This document shows, one piece after another, positions 1-8,337 of a DNA stretch of 64,000 nucleotides. A program made the translations under genes and the position numbers. The stretch is taken from positions 3,906,001-3,970,000 of the forward strand of contig NZ_CP089848.1 of NCBI RefSeq assembly GCF_021266465.1, written 5' to 3'. A model generated the notes under the pieces. That model was not told where the DNA came from. It saw nothing but the letters and a program-made list of their open reading frames with translations, and did no database searches. The stretch is from Paralcaligenes sp. KSB-10 (GTDB lineage: Bacteria; Pseudomonadota; Gammaproteobacteria; Burkholderiales; Burkholderiaceae_B). The stretch's first letter is position 1. Each line of letters begins with the position of its first letter.

Positions 1-2
1 CC

Positions 3-1736
3 GCCAAGGCCGCGAATTTCACCAACGCAAGCCTGGGAATCGGCACCGACAATTATTATCGCGGCACCGTGGACAGCAATTGGCTGTTGACCGACACCAC
101 GGGCTTTCGCCTGAACGCCATGTATCACGATGCCGATGTGGCGGGCCGCGATACGGTCCATAACAAACGCTGGGGCGCGGCACCCACCATTACGTTCGGG
201 CTGCACACTCCTACCCGCGTTACGCTCAGCTATTACCATCTGCAAACCGACGATGTACCCGATAGCGGTATTCCGTATGCGTATCCCAGCGGCAAGGTTA
301 AGCGCGACGGCAGCTATATGGGCATTTCGGAGACCGGCCCCGCGAATGTCGATCGCAACAATTTTTACGGACTGAGCAGCGATTTCCGCAAAACCACCAG
401 CGATATGGCCACCATCGGGATCGAACACGACTTCACCGACAAGTTGACATTGCGCAACACGACCCGCTATACCTATTCCGATCAGCGATATGTCTGGACG
501 CAGCCCGACGACAGCCAGGGCAATGTCTTGAACGGCAAAGTATGGCGCCGCGCCAATACCCGTGTCAGCGATGTAAACAGCCTGGCCAACCAGACTGAGC
601 TCGTGGGCAAATTCTCCACCGGATCACTCAAGCACAGCTTTAATACCGGTATCGAACTGTCGCAGGAGCGGGGGCGCAAAGATAGCCTTAATATCAATCG
701 CGGCTCAGGAACAAGCTGCAATGCCGGTATCGGCGCCGCCTCGGCCTACAACTGCACCAGTCTGTACAGTCCGAATCCGGACGATCCATGGGTAAACACC
801 TTGAATGGCGGGGCAGCGGGGGCGTATACGAAATCCGAAACCACGACCAAATCCATCTATGCTTTCGATACCATTGAGTTCAACAAACAATGGCAAGCGG
901 GCATCGGCGCGCGGATTGACGATTATTCAACGGAGTTCACCAATACTCCGGCCAATAATTTCGCCGTCATCCGCCGCAACGACACGCTGTTCAACTACCA
1001 ATTGGGCCTGGTGTACAAGCCGGTCGAGAACGGCAGCATTTACATTTCGTACGCGACTTCCTCGACGCCCGCCAACTCGACCCTGGGCGAGGGCAGCGAA
1101 TCGCAATCCCTTACCCCTGGCCGTAATGGCGTCGGGCTCAATGCTGCGGATCTTGCGCCTGAAAAGAACAAGACCTACGAAATCGGCACCAAATGGGATG
1201 TGCTGAACAAAAGCATGAGCCTGACCGCGGCGATTTTCCGCACAGAGACCGTCAATGCGCGAATCACCATGCCAGACGGCAATTACGCCATGGCGGGTAA
1301 AAAACAGGTGGATGGCCTGGAACTGGGTATTTCAGGAGCGATTACCCCCAAATGGAATGTGTTCGGCGGCTATACCTATCTGAACAGCAAGATCAAGGAC
1401 GATGGCGTCGCCATGGACGAGGGCAATCGCTTTCCGAACACGCCCGAAAACAGCTTCAGCCTGTGGACTACGTACAAAGTCCTGCCAAAACTCACAGTAG
1501 GGGCCGGCGCGTACTTTGTGGACAAGCAATATGGCAATGCCGCCAATACGGCGTCCATCCCTGCCTACTGGCGCTTTGATGCCATGGCGGGTTATCAGGT
1601 CAACAAGCATGTGAACGTACAGCTGAACGTATTCAACCTGTTCAACAAGACTTACTACGACCAGGCTTATGCCGCGCACTACGCCAGCATTGCTCCCGGG
1701 CGATCCGCGATTCTTAATGTGAGCCTGGCTTATTGA
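3..1736 (+). CDS. TonB-dependent siderophore receptor, 5'-truncated by the window edge
   Basis: This is the C-terminal part of an outer-membrane TonB-dependent receptor that imports ferric siderophore. The reading frame is open from the first bases of the window, so the plug domain and signal peptide lie upstream. What is visible is beta-barrel: alternating aromatic/polar strands, a typical barrel stretch around 'HDADVAGRDTV' and the family C-terminal ending 'HYASIAPGRSAILNVSLAY' with the terminal aromatic residue needed for barrel assembly. The C-terminal wording resembles the Fiu/BfrA-like catecholate receptors (from memory of the family). A Sel1-repeat gene follows within 25 bp, an arrangement seen next to such receptors in related bacteria. 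The substrate is inferred, not proven. A GTG at 69 is an internal codon, not the start. Confidence 0.9.
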   Translation, partial: AKAANFTNASLGIGTDNYYRGTVDSNWLLTDTTGFRLNAMYHDADVAGRDTVHNKRWGAAPTITFGLHTPTRVTLSYYHLQTDDVPDSGIPYAYPSGKVKRDGSYMGISETGPANVDRNNFYGLSSDFRKTTSDMATIGIEHDFTDKLTLRNTTRYTYSDQRYVWTQPDDSQGNVLNGKVWRRANTRVSDVNSLANQTELVGKFSTGSLKHSFNTGIELSQERGRKDSLNINRGSGTSCNAGIGAASAYNCTSLYSPNPDDPWVNTLNGGAAGAYTKSETTTKSIYAFDTIEFNKQWQAGIGARIDDYSTEFTNTPANNFAVIRRNDTLFNYQLGLVYKPVENGSIYISYATSSTPANSTLGEGSESQSLTPGRNGVGLNAADLAPEKNKTYEIGTKWDVLNKSMSLTAAIFRTETVNARITMPDGNYAMAGKKQVDGLELGISGAITPKWNVFGGYTYLNSKIKDDGVAMDEGNRFPNTPENSFSLWTTYKVLPKLTVGAGAYFVDKQYGNAANTASIPAYWRFDAMAGYQVNKHVNVQLNVFNLFNKTYYDQAYAAHYASIAPGRSAILNVSLAY

Positions 1737-1759
1737 CGCCGCGATTATCCGGTCTTCCC

Positions 1760-2482
1760 ATGGAAAAAATAAGCATTCAACAATTCAACGCGGCCACCGC
1801 CGAAGAGTTTGCCGCCATACTCGATGGCCCGCCGCGGGTAGCGGCCCGCTGGCTGGCCACCGCCGCCGAGCATGGAATCGTCGAGGCCCAGGTTCATTAT
1901 GGCCAGCGGCTCCTGCAAGGAAAAGGCGTCGAAGCCAACCCTGGGCAGGCGCTGCACTGGTTCAAGGCCGCCGCTCGCCGCAACAATACAATGGCCATGA
2001 ATCTGGTGGGGCGCTGCTATGAAAATGGCTGGGGAATTGAAGCCGACATGGCCATTGCAACATACTGGTTCCGGCGCTCGGCTGCATATGGACTGGATTG
2101 GGGCATGTACAACTATGCCACCTCCCTGACGCTGGGGCGCGGCGTAAAAGCCGATCGGGTGCAAGCCCTGGCCTGGCTGAAAAAGGCCGCCGATTTGGGT
2201 CATGTCAAATCGCTGAATATTCTGGGAGGCTTTTACGAAGACGGATGGGAGGCCGATCCCGACGCGGACACTGCGCTTGAATACTACCGCCTGGCCGCCG
2301 AAGGCGGCGATTTTCGCGGCCAGTTCAACTATGCGCGCCTGCTGGCCGGGCGCGGCAGAATGCCTGAAGCCCTTGCATGGATGCGGCGTGTTCCGGAAAC
2401 GGCAACGCCGGCCTTTCTGGAGAAAATGCGGCAATTCCTGGCTACCGCGGCGCAGCACGAATTGCGGAGCCTGGCCGTTTAA
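1760..2482 (+). CDS. Sel1/TPR-like repeat protein downstream of the siderophore receptor
   Basis: A 240-residue protein made almost entirely of Sel1-like helical repeats (about residues 33-210; recurring A-x-x-W-x-x-x-A-A and G-x-G-V/I motifs). Such repeats form protein-binding solenoids. No signal peptide or membrane segment is visible, so it is probably cytoplasmic. The ATG at 1760 is chosen over an in-frame TTG at 1733 that overlaps the receptor stop. The gene is separated from the receptor by only 23 bp and is probably cotranscribed. In several proteobacteria a Sel1 protein sits between a Fiu/PiuA receptor and a PiuC hydroxylase; here no PiuC follows directly. Its molecular role is unknown. 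Confidence 0.85.
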   Translation: MEKISIQQFNAATAEEFAAILDGPPRVAARWLATAAEHGIVEAQVHYGQRLLQGKGVEANPGQALHWFKAAARRNNTMAMNLVGRCYENGWGIEADMAIATYWFRRSAAYGLDWGMYNYATSLTLGRGVKADRVQALAWLKKAADLGHVKSLNILGGFYEDGWEADPDADTALEYYRLAAEGGDFRGQFNYARLLAGRGRMPEALAWMRRVPETATPAFLEKMRQFLATAAQHELRSLAV

Positions 2483-2604
2483 CGGGATCTTTTGCCTGAA
2501 CCCGGCAGCTTTATGATCCAGCATGGCTGAATGTGATTAAACGGCGACCCTCTGTATACTAAGAAAATTCGATACACGGTAGCGTGGCCGGGCCAAGTGC
2601 TTTG

Positions 2605-2629
2605 GTAGGGACGGGCTTTGTGCCCGCCC
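2605..2629. repeat. REP-like palindromic element
   Basis: A short GC-rich hairpin in the spacer upstream of the desuccinylase-like gene: it begins GTAGGGACGGGC, has a TTTG loop and closes with GCCCGCCC. The GTAGGG head followed by an imperfect palindrome resembles the intergenic REP class and is shared with the element at 38103-38178. The rest of the 2483-2721 spacer shows only a weak TATACT hexamer (2555-2560). Confidence 0.5.
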
Positions 2630-2721
2630 GCCGGAATAGCCGTTTACCGTTTATTGAAAAATGCGTATTGCCACCGAACCATGACACTGTGCCCAATTCT
2701 TCCCAACTACAAGCCTGAGCC

Positions 2722-3696
2722 ATGACAATGCCGCCCAAACCCACCCACCTGCGCGTACACCAGTTTGTCGGATTGAGGCCCGGGCCATCGCTTTTGGTGC
2801 TGGGCGCCGTGCATGGCAATGAAACCTGTGGCACGCGCGCCATCCAGCGTGTGCTCGATGAGCTGCAAAGCGGCGAATTGGCCATTACGCGCGGCCGCCT
2901 CAGCCTGCTGCCCGTCACCAATCCCATGGCGTACCATCGTGGCGCCCGCGAAGGAGAGCGCAACCTCAATCGCAACCTGCGCCGTTGCGCCGATCCGCAA
3001 GACTTCGAGGACAGGGTGGCCGATGCCTTGTGCCCCCTGCTGGAAGCACATGAAGTACTGCTGGACCTGCATTCCTTCCATACCGCCGGCCAGCCGTTCG
3101 TGATGCTGGGGCCGCGCAACAACCACGGTGCGCTTGAGCCGTTTTCGCTGGCCGAGCCGGAAGAACGCCTGGCTGCCCACCTGGGGCCCAGGCGGGTGCT
3201 GGAAGGCTGGATGGAAGCCTACGAGCAGGGGGTGCGGCGGCGCCGTCACGAGCGGCCTGCTTCGTCGCCCGAATTGCTCGATGCGGCATACGGCACAGGC
3301 ACGGTGGAATATCTGCGTACCCGGGGCGGATATGGCGTTACGCTGGAGTGCGGCCAGCACGACGATCCGCACGCTCCCGCGGTGGCTTATCAGGCGATCC
3401 GGCAAACCCTGGCCTTGCTTGAAATGGCACCGCTGCCCTTGGCGCCGCCACGCAAGGATTTCCAGATACTGCACCTGATGGATGTGATCGACCGCGATCA
3501 TGCCGATGATGAGTTCGCGCGCGCCTGGGCGAGTTTCGATCCGGTCGAGCAAGGTCAGCTCATCGGCCGCCGGCATGCGGGCCAGGAAGTTCGGGCGCCG
3601 AGCGACGGTTTTGTGGTTTTCCCCAACCCGGAAGCCTTGCCGGGCAACGAGTGGTTTTATTTTGCCGTCGCGAGCGATCGGGTTTTGCGAACCTAG
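2722..3696 (+). CDS. Succinylglutamate desuccinylase/aspartoacylase family zinc hydrolase
   Basis: A 324-residue enzyme of the AstE/ASPA branch of the M14 zinc carboxypeptidase-like fold, which removes acyl groups from N-acyl amino acids. Zinc ligands are visible as H31-x-x-E34 (HGNE) and a His in the 'LDLHSFH' stretch (H117/H120). A conserved 'RNLNRNL'-like substrate-binding segment follows at about 80-86, and a candidate catalytic Glu lies in 'GVTLECG'. The C-terminal third has the beta-rich domain usual for the family. ATG at 2722 is used. Neighbours do not form an arginine succinyltransferase (ast) operon, so the substrate is unknown. It ends tail-to-tail with the 2OG oxygenase gene, 14 bp apart. 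Confidence 0.85.
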   Translation: MTMPPKPTHLRVHQFVGLRPGPSLLVLGAVHGNETCGTRAIQRVLDELQSGELAITRGRLSLLPVTNPMAYHRGAREGERNLNRNLRRCADPQDFEDRVADALCPLLEAHEVLLDLHSFHTAGQPFVMLGPRNNHGALEPFSLAEPEERLAAHLGPRRVLEGWMEAYEQGVRRRRHERPASSPELLDAAYGTGTVEYLRTRGGYGVTLECGQHDDPHAPAVAYQAIRQTLALLEMAPLPLAPPRKDFQILHLMDVIDRDHADDEFARAWASFDPVEQGQLIGRRHAGQEVRAPSDGFVVFPNPEALPGNEWFYFAVASDRVLRT

Positions 3697-3710
3697 GCTG
3701 CGGAGTGCCC

Positions 3711-4394
3711 TCAGGGCGCGTCATGAAACAACAGATCAAGGGCATAGCGCCGGCCTGATCGTACGCGGCTGACGCCGTGTTTCAGCGTTACGCGGTAGAT
3801 GCCGCAGGCTCCCTGAAATGGCCGGTCATGCACCGCAATCACGGCCGCATCGCCCTGGCGCAGGGACAAGACAATAGGGCGCGATTGCATGCGCGGACGC
3901 TGTTCGGTCATGACGAGTTCGCCGCCGGTAAAGTCGCGTTTCGGTTCCGATAGCAGGATGACGGCTTGCAAGGGAAACACCAGTGTGCCGTTTGCATTCC
4001 GATGCAGTGCTTCGTAATCGCCTTCGCCATGACGCGACAAGGCGGACAAGGAACGGGTTTGTCCCGCCCGACGGCACTGGTCCAGCCATGCCTGCAGATG
4101 AGCCGGATAGACTCCGGCATGTCCCATTGCCGTCTTCCAGCGATTGGCAATGGGCGCCAATTGTTCGTAGAGATACTCGCGCAAAGTGCGGACCGGCTCG
4201 GGCAGGGCTGGATCGAAGTAGTATTTCTCCTCCAGGCTTAAGCCCTCGGCTGCCGGTCCGGGGCGGGCGCGCAAAGAATGAGCGCGCTCGTACAGGCTGC
4301 TCAGGTTCAGGCACTCTTCAGCGGTCAGCAAGCCGGGAATGACGGCGCTGCCCTGCTTGTCCAGTTCGGACGATAGTTGCGCGCAGTGGTACAT
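3711..4394 (-). CDS. 2OG-Fe(II) oxygenase-like protein with altered iron-binding motif
   Basis: A 227-residue double-stranded beta-helix protein, paralogous to the product of 5060-5932: shared blocks include 'PIANRW', 'AGQTR', 'VFP.Q.AILLS', 'GGE.VMT' and a C-terminal 'HGVSRV.SGRR'. In active 2OG-Fe(II) oxygenases iron is held by H-x-D...H. The distal His (H206) and the 2OG-binding Arg (R215/R216) are present, but the first motif reads H131-R-N133, with Asn in the Asp position; the paralogue has H-Q-D. Iron binding may therefore be weakened or the role changed. It lies 6 bp downstream of alkB on the same strand and is the last gene of the operon. Start ATG at 4394. Confidence 0.8.
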   Translation of the reverse strand: MYHCAQLSSELDKQGSAVIPGLLTAEECLNLSSLYERAHSLRARPGPAAEGLSLEEKYYFDPALPEPVRTLREYLYEQLAPIANRWKTAMGHAGVYPAHLQAWLDQCRRAGQTRSLSALSRHGEGDYEALHRNANGTLVFPLQAVILLSEPKRDFTGGELVMTEQRPRMQSRPIVLSLRQGDAAVIAVHDRPFQGACGIYRVTLKHGVSRVRSGRRYALDLLFHDAP

Positions 4395-4400
4395 ACAGGC

Positions 4401-5063
4401 CTAAGCCGCCTTGCGAAAGGTGAGGTTGATGCGTTGGGCGCCCAGTAAAGGATGGTCCGCTTCTTTGAGCGGCATCACGCCGTGGTAGCGCATGCGATCG
4501 ACTCCGCCCCACACGGCCACGTCGCCGTGAAAGAGCGGCACGCGTGCGGCCCTGTCGCCGCGCTCATGTCCGCCGAAAAGAAAGACAGCGGGAATTCCCA
4601 GCGATACCGAAACGATGGGCGCTTCGAGATCTTTTTCATTCTTGTCCTGGTGCAGCGACAGGCGCGTTCCGGGCAGATAGCGATTGATGAGGCATGCATC
4701 CGGTTCGAAATCGGCGAATCCCGCTTCCGTCGCGGCAGTGCGCGCCAGGCGCAGGAAAGAGTCGGGCATCGGCGGCCAGGCCTGCCGGGACTCAGGGTCT
4801 TGCCGCGTGTAACGATATCCATGCCGGTCGCTGGCCCAGCCCATCGCCCCGCAGTTGGTCAGCGCGACCGACATGAGGTATCCGCCCGGTGTCACCATAT
4901 GGCGAAATGGCGAGGATTTTTGAATGGTCTCCAGCGCTGACAGCAAATCGGGCGCGCATGGCACGGCGAAGCCGCGCAACACACAGGCCTGCCTGCCCAT
5001 GCACTCGGTGCCGGAAAGGGTGGAGTCGAATTCGAATAGATCAAGTGTCACGAACGGCCTCAC
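4401..5063 (-). CDS. alkB: AlkB, oxidative DNA/RNA demethylase
   Basis: A 220-residue 2OG-Fe(II) dioxygenase that removes 1-methyladenine and 3-methylcytosine lesions by oxidative demethylation. Visible hallmarks: substrate-loop region 'MGWASDRHGYRY' (about 74-85), iron ligands H138-x-D140 and H194, and the 2OG-binding arginines R211 and R217 within the family ending 'RINLTFR'. The length matches E. coli AlkB (216). Its start overlaps the stop of the upstream 2OG oxygenase by four bases (ATGA), so the two are translationally coupled. The pairing of AlkB with extra 2OG oxygenases suggests an alkylation-response or nucleic-acid modification operon; no ada gene is in the window. Confidence 0.93.
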   Translation of the reverse strand: MRPFVTLDLFEFDSTLSGTECMGRQACVLRGFAVPCAPDLLSALETIQKSSPFRHMVTPGGYLMSVALTNCGAMGWASDRHGYRYTRQDPESRQAWPPMPDSFLRLARTAATEAGFADFEPDACLINRYLPGTRLSLHQDKNEKDLEAPIVSVSLGIPAVFLFGGHERGDRAARVPLFHGDVAVWGGVDRMRYHGVMPLKEADHPLLGAQRINLTFRKAA

Positions 5064-5932
5064 CGCGCGTCATGGAAAATAATGCCGAGTGTATGGCGCC
5101 GTCCCGACAGCACCCGGCTTACACCGTGACGCATCGCAAGTCGGCTGATGCCGCGTTTTCCGGGCACCGGCCGGGTGTTGACGGTAAATATTACGGCGTC
5201 TCCCTGGTCCAGGGCGACGATATCGGCGCGAGCGGGCCGGCTTGACGATTGGGCGGTCATGACGAATTCGCCGCCCTCGAAGTCTTCGCCCGGTTGCGAT
5301 AACAGAATCGCCACTTGTATGGGAAACACGTGTTCGCCGTACAAATCCTGATGCAGGCAATTGTAATCGTCCGGGCCGTATTCCAGAAGCAGCGGCGTCG
5401 GGCGAGTCTGGCCCGCCTCGTGGCAGCGTCGGATGAAGTCCGTATGCGCATCGGGGAAGCGTACTGCAATGCGCATGGCTTCGTTCCAACGATTGGCGAT
5501 CGGCACGAGATGCGGGTAGATGGCCGAGCGCAGCCGGGCTATTGGCTCAGGCAGCGGATAACGGAAATACTTGTATTCGCCGCGGCCGAATCCATGGCGG
5601 CTCATCACGATGCGGGATCGATACAGGGCGTCGTTCGGATACAGCGCGGCCACCGCCCGGCACTCCGCAGGCGTCAACAACCGGGGCAGCACCGCATTGC
5701 CGTATTGATCCAGCGAATGCGCCGCGGCATTCCAGTCGAGAGCATTGATGCGCAGCTTTATGTCATTGGGCTGTGCGGCGGAAAATGCTTCGTCGGCGGC
5801 CTGCCCTGCGGGAATCGCTTGCAGTGCCTGCCGTTCAGAAAAGGTTTGGGCCGTTGTGATGTTCAGGATGGAGCTCCGTTGAAATCTGTTCCGAGTGCCA
5901 TACAGTCTACGGAAATGGCCGGCGGTCGACAC
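5060..5932 (-). CDS. 2OG-Fe(II) oxygenase
   Basis: First gene of the oxygenase-alkB-oxygenase operon. The core, from about residue 60 on, is a 2OG-Fe(II) double-stranded beta-helix with an intact iron triad: H194-x-D196 ('LHQD') and H269 ('MRHGVSRV'), then the 2OG-binding Arg in 'SGRR' (278/279). The substrate is unknown. Translation start is uncertain: the longest frame begins at GTG (5932), giving about 60 residues with no counterpart in the paralogue at 3711-4394. No in-frame ATG exists in that stretch, but a CTG lies a few bases after a GGAG motif near 5864. It is transcribed divergently from the flavoprotein gene at 6023. Confidence 0.82.
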   Translation of the reverse strand: MSTAGHFRRLYGTRNRFQRSSILNITTAQTFSERQALQAIPAGQAADEAFSAAQPNDIKLRINALDWNAAAHSLDQYGNAVLPRLLTPAECRAVAALYPNDALYRSRIVMSRHGFGRGEYKYFRYPLPEPIARLRSAIYPHLVPIANRWNEAMRIAVRFPDAHTDFIRRCHEAGQTRPTPLLLEYGPDDYNCLHQDLYGEHVFPIQVAILLSQPGEDFEGGEFVMTAQSSSRPARADIVALDQGDAVIFTVNTRPVPGKRGISRLAMRHGVSRVLSGRRHTLGIIFHDAR

Positions 5933-5940
5933 CCCGTCTC

Positions 5941-5969
5941 TTGCTGCCGAATTTTCGCTTTATTATGCT
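5941..5969 (+). promoter_or_regulatory. Candidate sigma-70 promoter for the flavoprotein gene
   Basis: TTGCTG (5941-5946) and TATGCT (5964-5969) are spaced by 17 bp in the divergent spacer, about 54 bp upstream of the ATG at 6023. Seen by eye only; no transcript evidence. Confidence 0.4.
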
Positions 5970-6022
5970 ACCGTACGATTTTTCCAGGGCCTTCTCTGGC
6001 CGGACTTATTTCCTTCCATGAC

Positions 6023-7249
6023 ATGTCTTCTCGCTCCGTAGCCGTAATAGGCGGTGGGCCCGCCGGTTTGATGGCGGCCGAAACACTGGCCCGGGCCGGC
6101 GTGCGTGTCGATATCTACGATGCGATGCCTTCAGTGGGCCGCAAGTTCTTGCTCGCCGGCCGCGGCGGTTTGAACCTGACGCATAGCGAATCGGATGCCG
6201 CATTCAGATCGAGGTTCGGCGACAGTGCGCCGCACGTGTCGGCATGGCTGGACCAGTTCGACGCCACCGCTTTGCGGCAATGGGCGCATGATCTGGGGAT
6301 AGAAACCTTTGTCGGATCGTCGGGCCGCGTGTTTCCCAAAGAGATGAAGGCAGCTCCCTTACTGAGGGCTTGGCTGCAGAGGCTGCGCGCCGGCGGTGCA
6401 GCGGTGCATGCGCGGCATGTCTGGCGCGGCTGGGCCGATGATGGCGCCCTGATACTGGATACGCCCCAGGGTATCGTGACACGCCGTGCGGAAGCGGTGG
6501 TGCTGGCCTTGGGCGGAGCCAGTTGGGCGCGGCTCGGGTCGGACGGAGCCTGGCAGGCGCCGCTGGCGCAGAAAGGGGTTTCCGTGGCGCCCCTGCTGCC
6601 TGCCAATGGCGGTTTTGTGGCGGACTGGAGCCCTTATTTTGCCGAACGGTTTGCCGGCCAGCCACTGAAGTCGATTGCCATGGCACCGGGCGGCTTCGGC
6701 ATGCGCCGCGGCGAGTGCATGGTAACGGCCGATGGCCTGGAAGGCGGGCTGATCTACGCCTGGTCGGCAACATTGCGCGCCACGGTGCTGGCCAAAGAGG
6801 CCGCGGTATTGCACATTGACTTGCTGCCGGGGCGCGATCCGGCTCAGGTGCTGGCTGAAGTGGCCCGGCCGCGCGGAGCGAGATCCTGGTCCAGCCATCT
6901 TGGCAGCCGCCTGGGCTTGCGCGGCGTCAAGGTCGGTTTGCTGCGTGAATGCCTGCCCAGAACGGCCTTTGATCATCCCGGAACTCTGGCGCAGGCCATC
7001 AAGTGTTTGCCGGTGCGGCTGCACGGCATGCGCCCCTTGGACGAGGCGATCAGCACGGCCGGCGGCGTGAAGTTCGATGGAGTGAACCGGGACTCCATGT
7101 TGCTGGCTTTACCGGGCGTATTTTGCGCGGGCGAGATGCTCGACTGGGAAGCCCCGACCGGCGGCTATCTGTTGACCGCCTGTTTTGCCAGCGGCCGCGC
7201 GGCGGGTCTGGGCGTATTGCGTTGGCTGGGAATCCCGCCGGATCAATGA
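6023..7249 (+). CDS. NAD(P)/FAD-dependent oxidoreductase, HI0933-like (TIGR03862-type)
   Basis: A 408-residue flavoprotein of the HI0933/BaiN-like family. It has an N-terminal Rossmann FAD site (V-I-G-G-G-P-A-G, residues 8-15), the family motif 'GRGGLNLTHSE' (about 44-54), and a C-terminal FAD-contact block 'GVFCAGEMLDWEAPTGGYLL', where the family ends in a conserved glycine-rich segment. The frame is open far upstream, but homology starts at the ATG at 6023. The reaction is unknown for this subfamily; the fold suggests a soluble reductase or hydroxylase. It is divergent from the alkB operon and convergent with the phosphonopyruvate-hydrolase-like gene, 11 bp away. Confidence 0.85.
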   Translation: MSSRSVAVIGGGPAGLMAAETLARAGVRVDIYDAMPSVGRKFLLAGRGGLNLTHSESDAAFRSRFGDSAPHVSAWLDQFDATALRQWAHDLGIETFVGSSGRVFPKEMKAAPLLRAWLQRLRAGGAAVHARHVWRGWADDGALILDTPQGIVTRRAEAVVLALGGASWARLGSDGAWQAPLAQKGVSVAPLLPANGGFVADWSPYFAERFAGQPLKSIAMAPGGFGMRRGECMVTADGLEGGLIYAWSATLRATVLAKEAAVLHIDLLPGRDPAQVLAEVARPRGARSWSSHLGSRLGLRGVKVGLLRECLPRTAFDHPGTLAQAIKCLPVRLHGMRPLDEAISTAGGVKFDGVNRDSMLLALPGVFCAGEMLDWEAPTGGYLLTACFASGRAAGLGVLRWLGIPPDQ

Positions 7250-7260
7250 TTGCTTGGTAA

Positions 7261-8133
7261 TTACCGAAGGAATCTGCTCTCCAGGTCGCGCATGTGTGCA
7301 TCGCCTTGCAGGGCAATGATCTCCTTGACCGAAGGAAGGGTCTTGTCCGCTTCCCGGATGCCGCCATCGCGGCGAATCTGGGCGAATACGGCTCGCATTG
7401 CCCCCACTGCGGCACGGATGGCATGATTTCCGTAGATCACGATGCCAACCTTGCCCAGTGCCGCAATATCGGCTTCCGTGAGCTGTGGGTAGGCGGTGGG
7501 CACCAGCACCAGGGGAATCTTGCCCGGCCATGCCTGGATGAAAGCCAGTATCTCGTCAGGGGTCTGCTGCTTTGAATGAATCAGGATCGCATCGGCGCCG
7601 GCTTCTTCATAGGCAAGGCCACGTTTGAGTGCCTCTTCCTGGCCCAGGCCGGCGATCAGCGCCTCGACTCGCGCTATCACCGCGAAATCCTTGTCTTTGC
7701 GTGCAGCGATCGCGCAGGCGATCTTGCCCTGGAATTCGGCGACGCGCACCAGTTCCTGGCGCCCCTCCGCGCGCAGGCTGGTGTCCTTCGGAAAAGTCTT
7801 GTCCTCCATGACAATAGCGGAGGCCCCGGCCGCTTCATACTGCGGAACAATGTAGCCGACAGTCACAGCGTTGCCAAAGCCCGTATCGATGTCGGCAATC
7901 AGGGGGATCGACACCACGGAGGCTATGGCGCGCATCATCTCCAGATGGGTTGCCATGGAAAGGATGCTGGCATCCGGCAGGGCATAGCTGGCGGAGAGCT
8001 CGAAGCCGCTGCCCCAGATACCGTCAAAGCCGGCCTCCTCGGCCAATTTCGCCGCAAGAGGGTTGTGCGCCGACATTGCCGTGAAAAGCCTGCCGTTGGA
8101 CAAAGCGGCGCGCAGGGCCTGGTTCTTGGTTAT
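7261..8133 (-). CDS. Phosphonopyruvate hydrolase-like enzyme (PEP mutase/isocitrate lyase superfamily), probable ATA start
   Basis: A TIM-barrel enzyme. 'LIADIDTGFGN' gives the metal-binding Asp residues, and the gating loop reads 'EDKTFPKDTSLR', which fits phosphonopyruvate hydrolase (phosphonopyruvate to pyruvate plus phosphate). PEP mutase has 'PKTNS' there, and the lyases carry K-x-CGH, which is absent. As I remember it, the Variovorax enzyme Pal2 begins 'MTKNQALRAAL'. Here the matching codons (8104-8133) encode T-K-N-Q-A-L-R-A-A-L preceded by ATA at 8131-8133, with AGGAGA seven bases upstream. The only common start codon in frame is TTG at 8103, which would remove ten conserved residues. 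So the gene either uses ATA or has lost its ATG. No phosphonoalanine transaminase is adjacent. Confidence 0.82.
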   Translation of the reverse strand: MTKNQALRAALSNGRLFTAMSAHNPLAAKLAEEAGFDGIWGSGFELSASYALPDASILSMATHLEMMRAIASVVSIPLIADIDTGFGNAVTVGYIVPQYEAAGASAIVMEDKTFPKDTSLRAEGRQELVRVAEFQGKIACAIAARKDKDFAVIARVEALIAGLGQEEALKRGLAYEEAGADAILIHSKQQTPDEILAFIQAWPGKIPLVLVPTAYPQLTEADIAALGKVGIVIYGNHAIRAAVGAMRAVFAQIRRDGGIREADKTLPSVKEIIALQGDAHMRDLESRFLR

Positions 8134-8264
8134 TGCGATTTCTCCTGTTTATCGACAGCGTGCCGTGGATTAAAACATGACCCATGCCTAGTGTGCCGTC
8201 TGGCTGATTTGAATATACGAACTAGGCAAACAGAGTGCCAGGCATTAGTGGTTAACCCCATTAT

Positions 8265-8278
8265 GAAAATGAATTTTC
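8265..8278. promoter_or_regulatory. Candidate RpiR operator, perfect inverted repeat
   Basis: GAAAAT-GA-ATTTTC forms a perfect 6-bp inverted repeat in the AT-rich divergent spacer between the phosphonopyruvate-hydrolase-like gene and rpiR. RpiR/MurR-type regulators commonly bind GAAA...TTTC palindromes, so this is a candidate autoregulatory site. Inference from position and symmetry only. Confidence 0.4.
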
Positions 8279-8337
8279 TTAATTTATCATTCGTGTAAAT
8301 TAAATTACATAAACCAAAGCAAGGGTTTTCATACGCC

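Noticed and set aside
7261-8133. Phosphonate catabolic gene cluster
   Set aside because: No phosphonoalanine transaminase, phosphonate transporter or C-P lyase gene is nearby; the enzyme stands alone.
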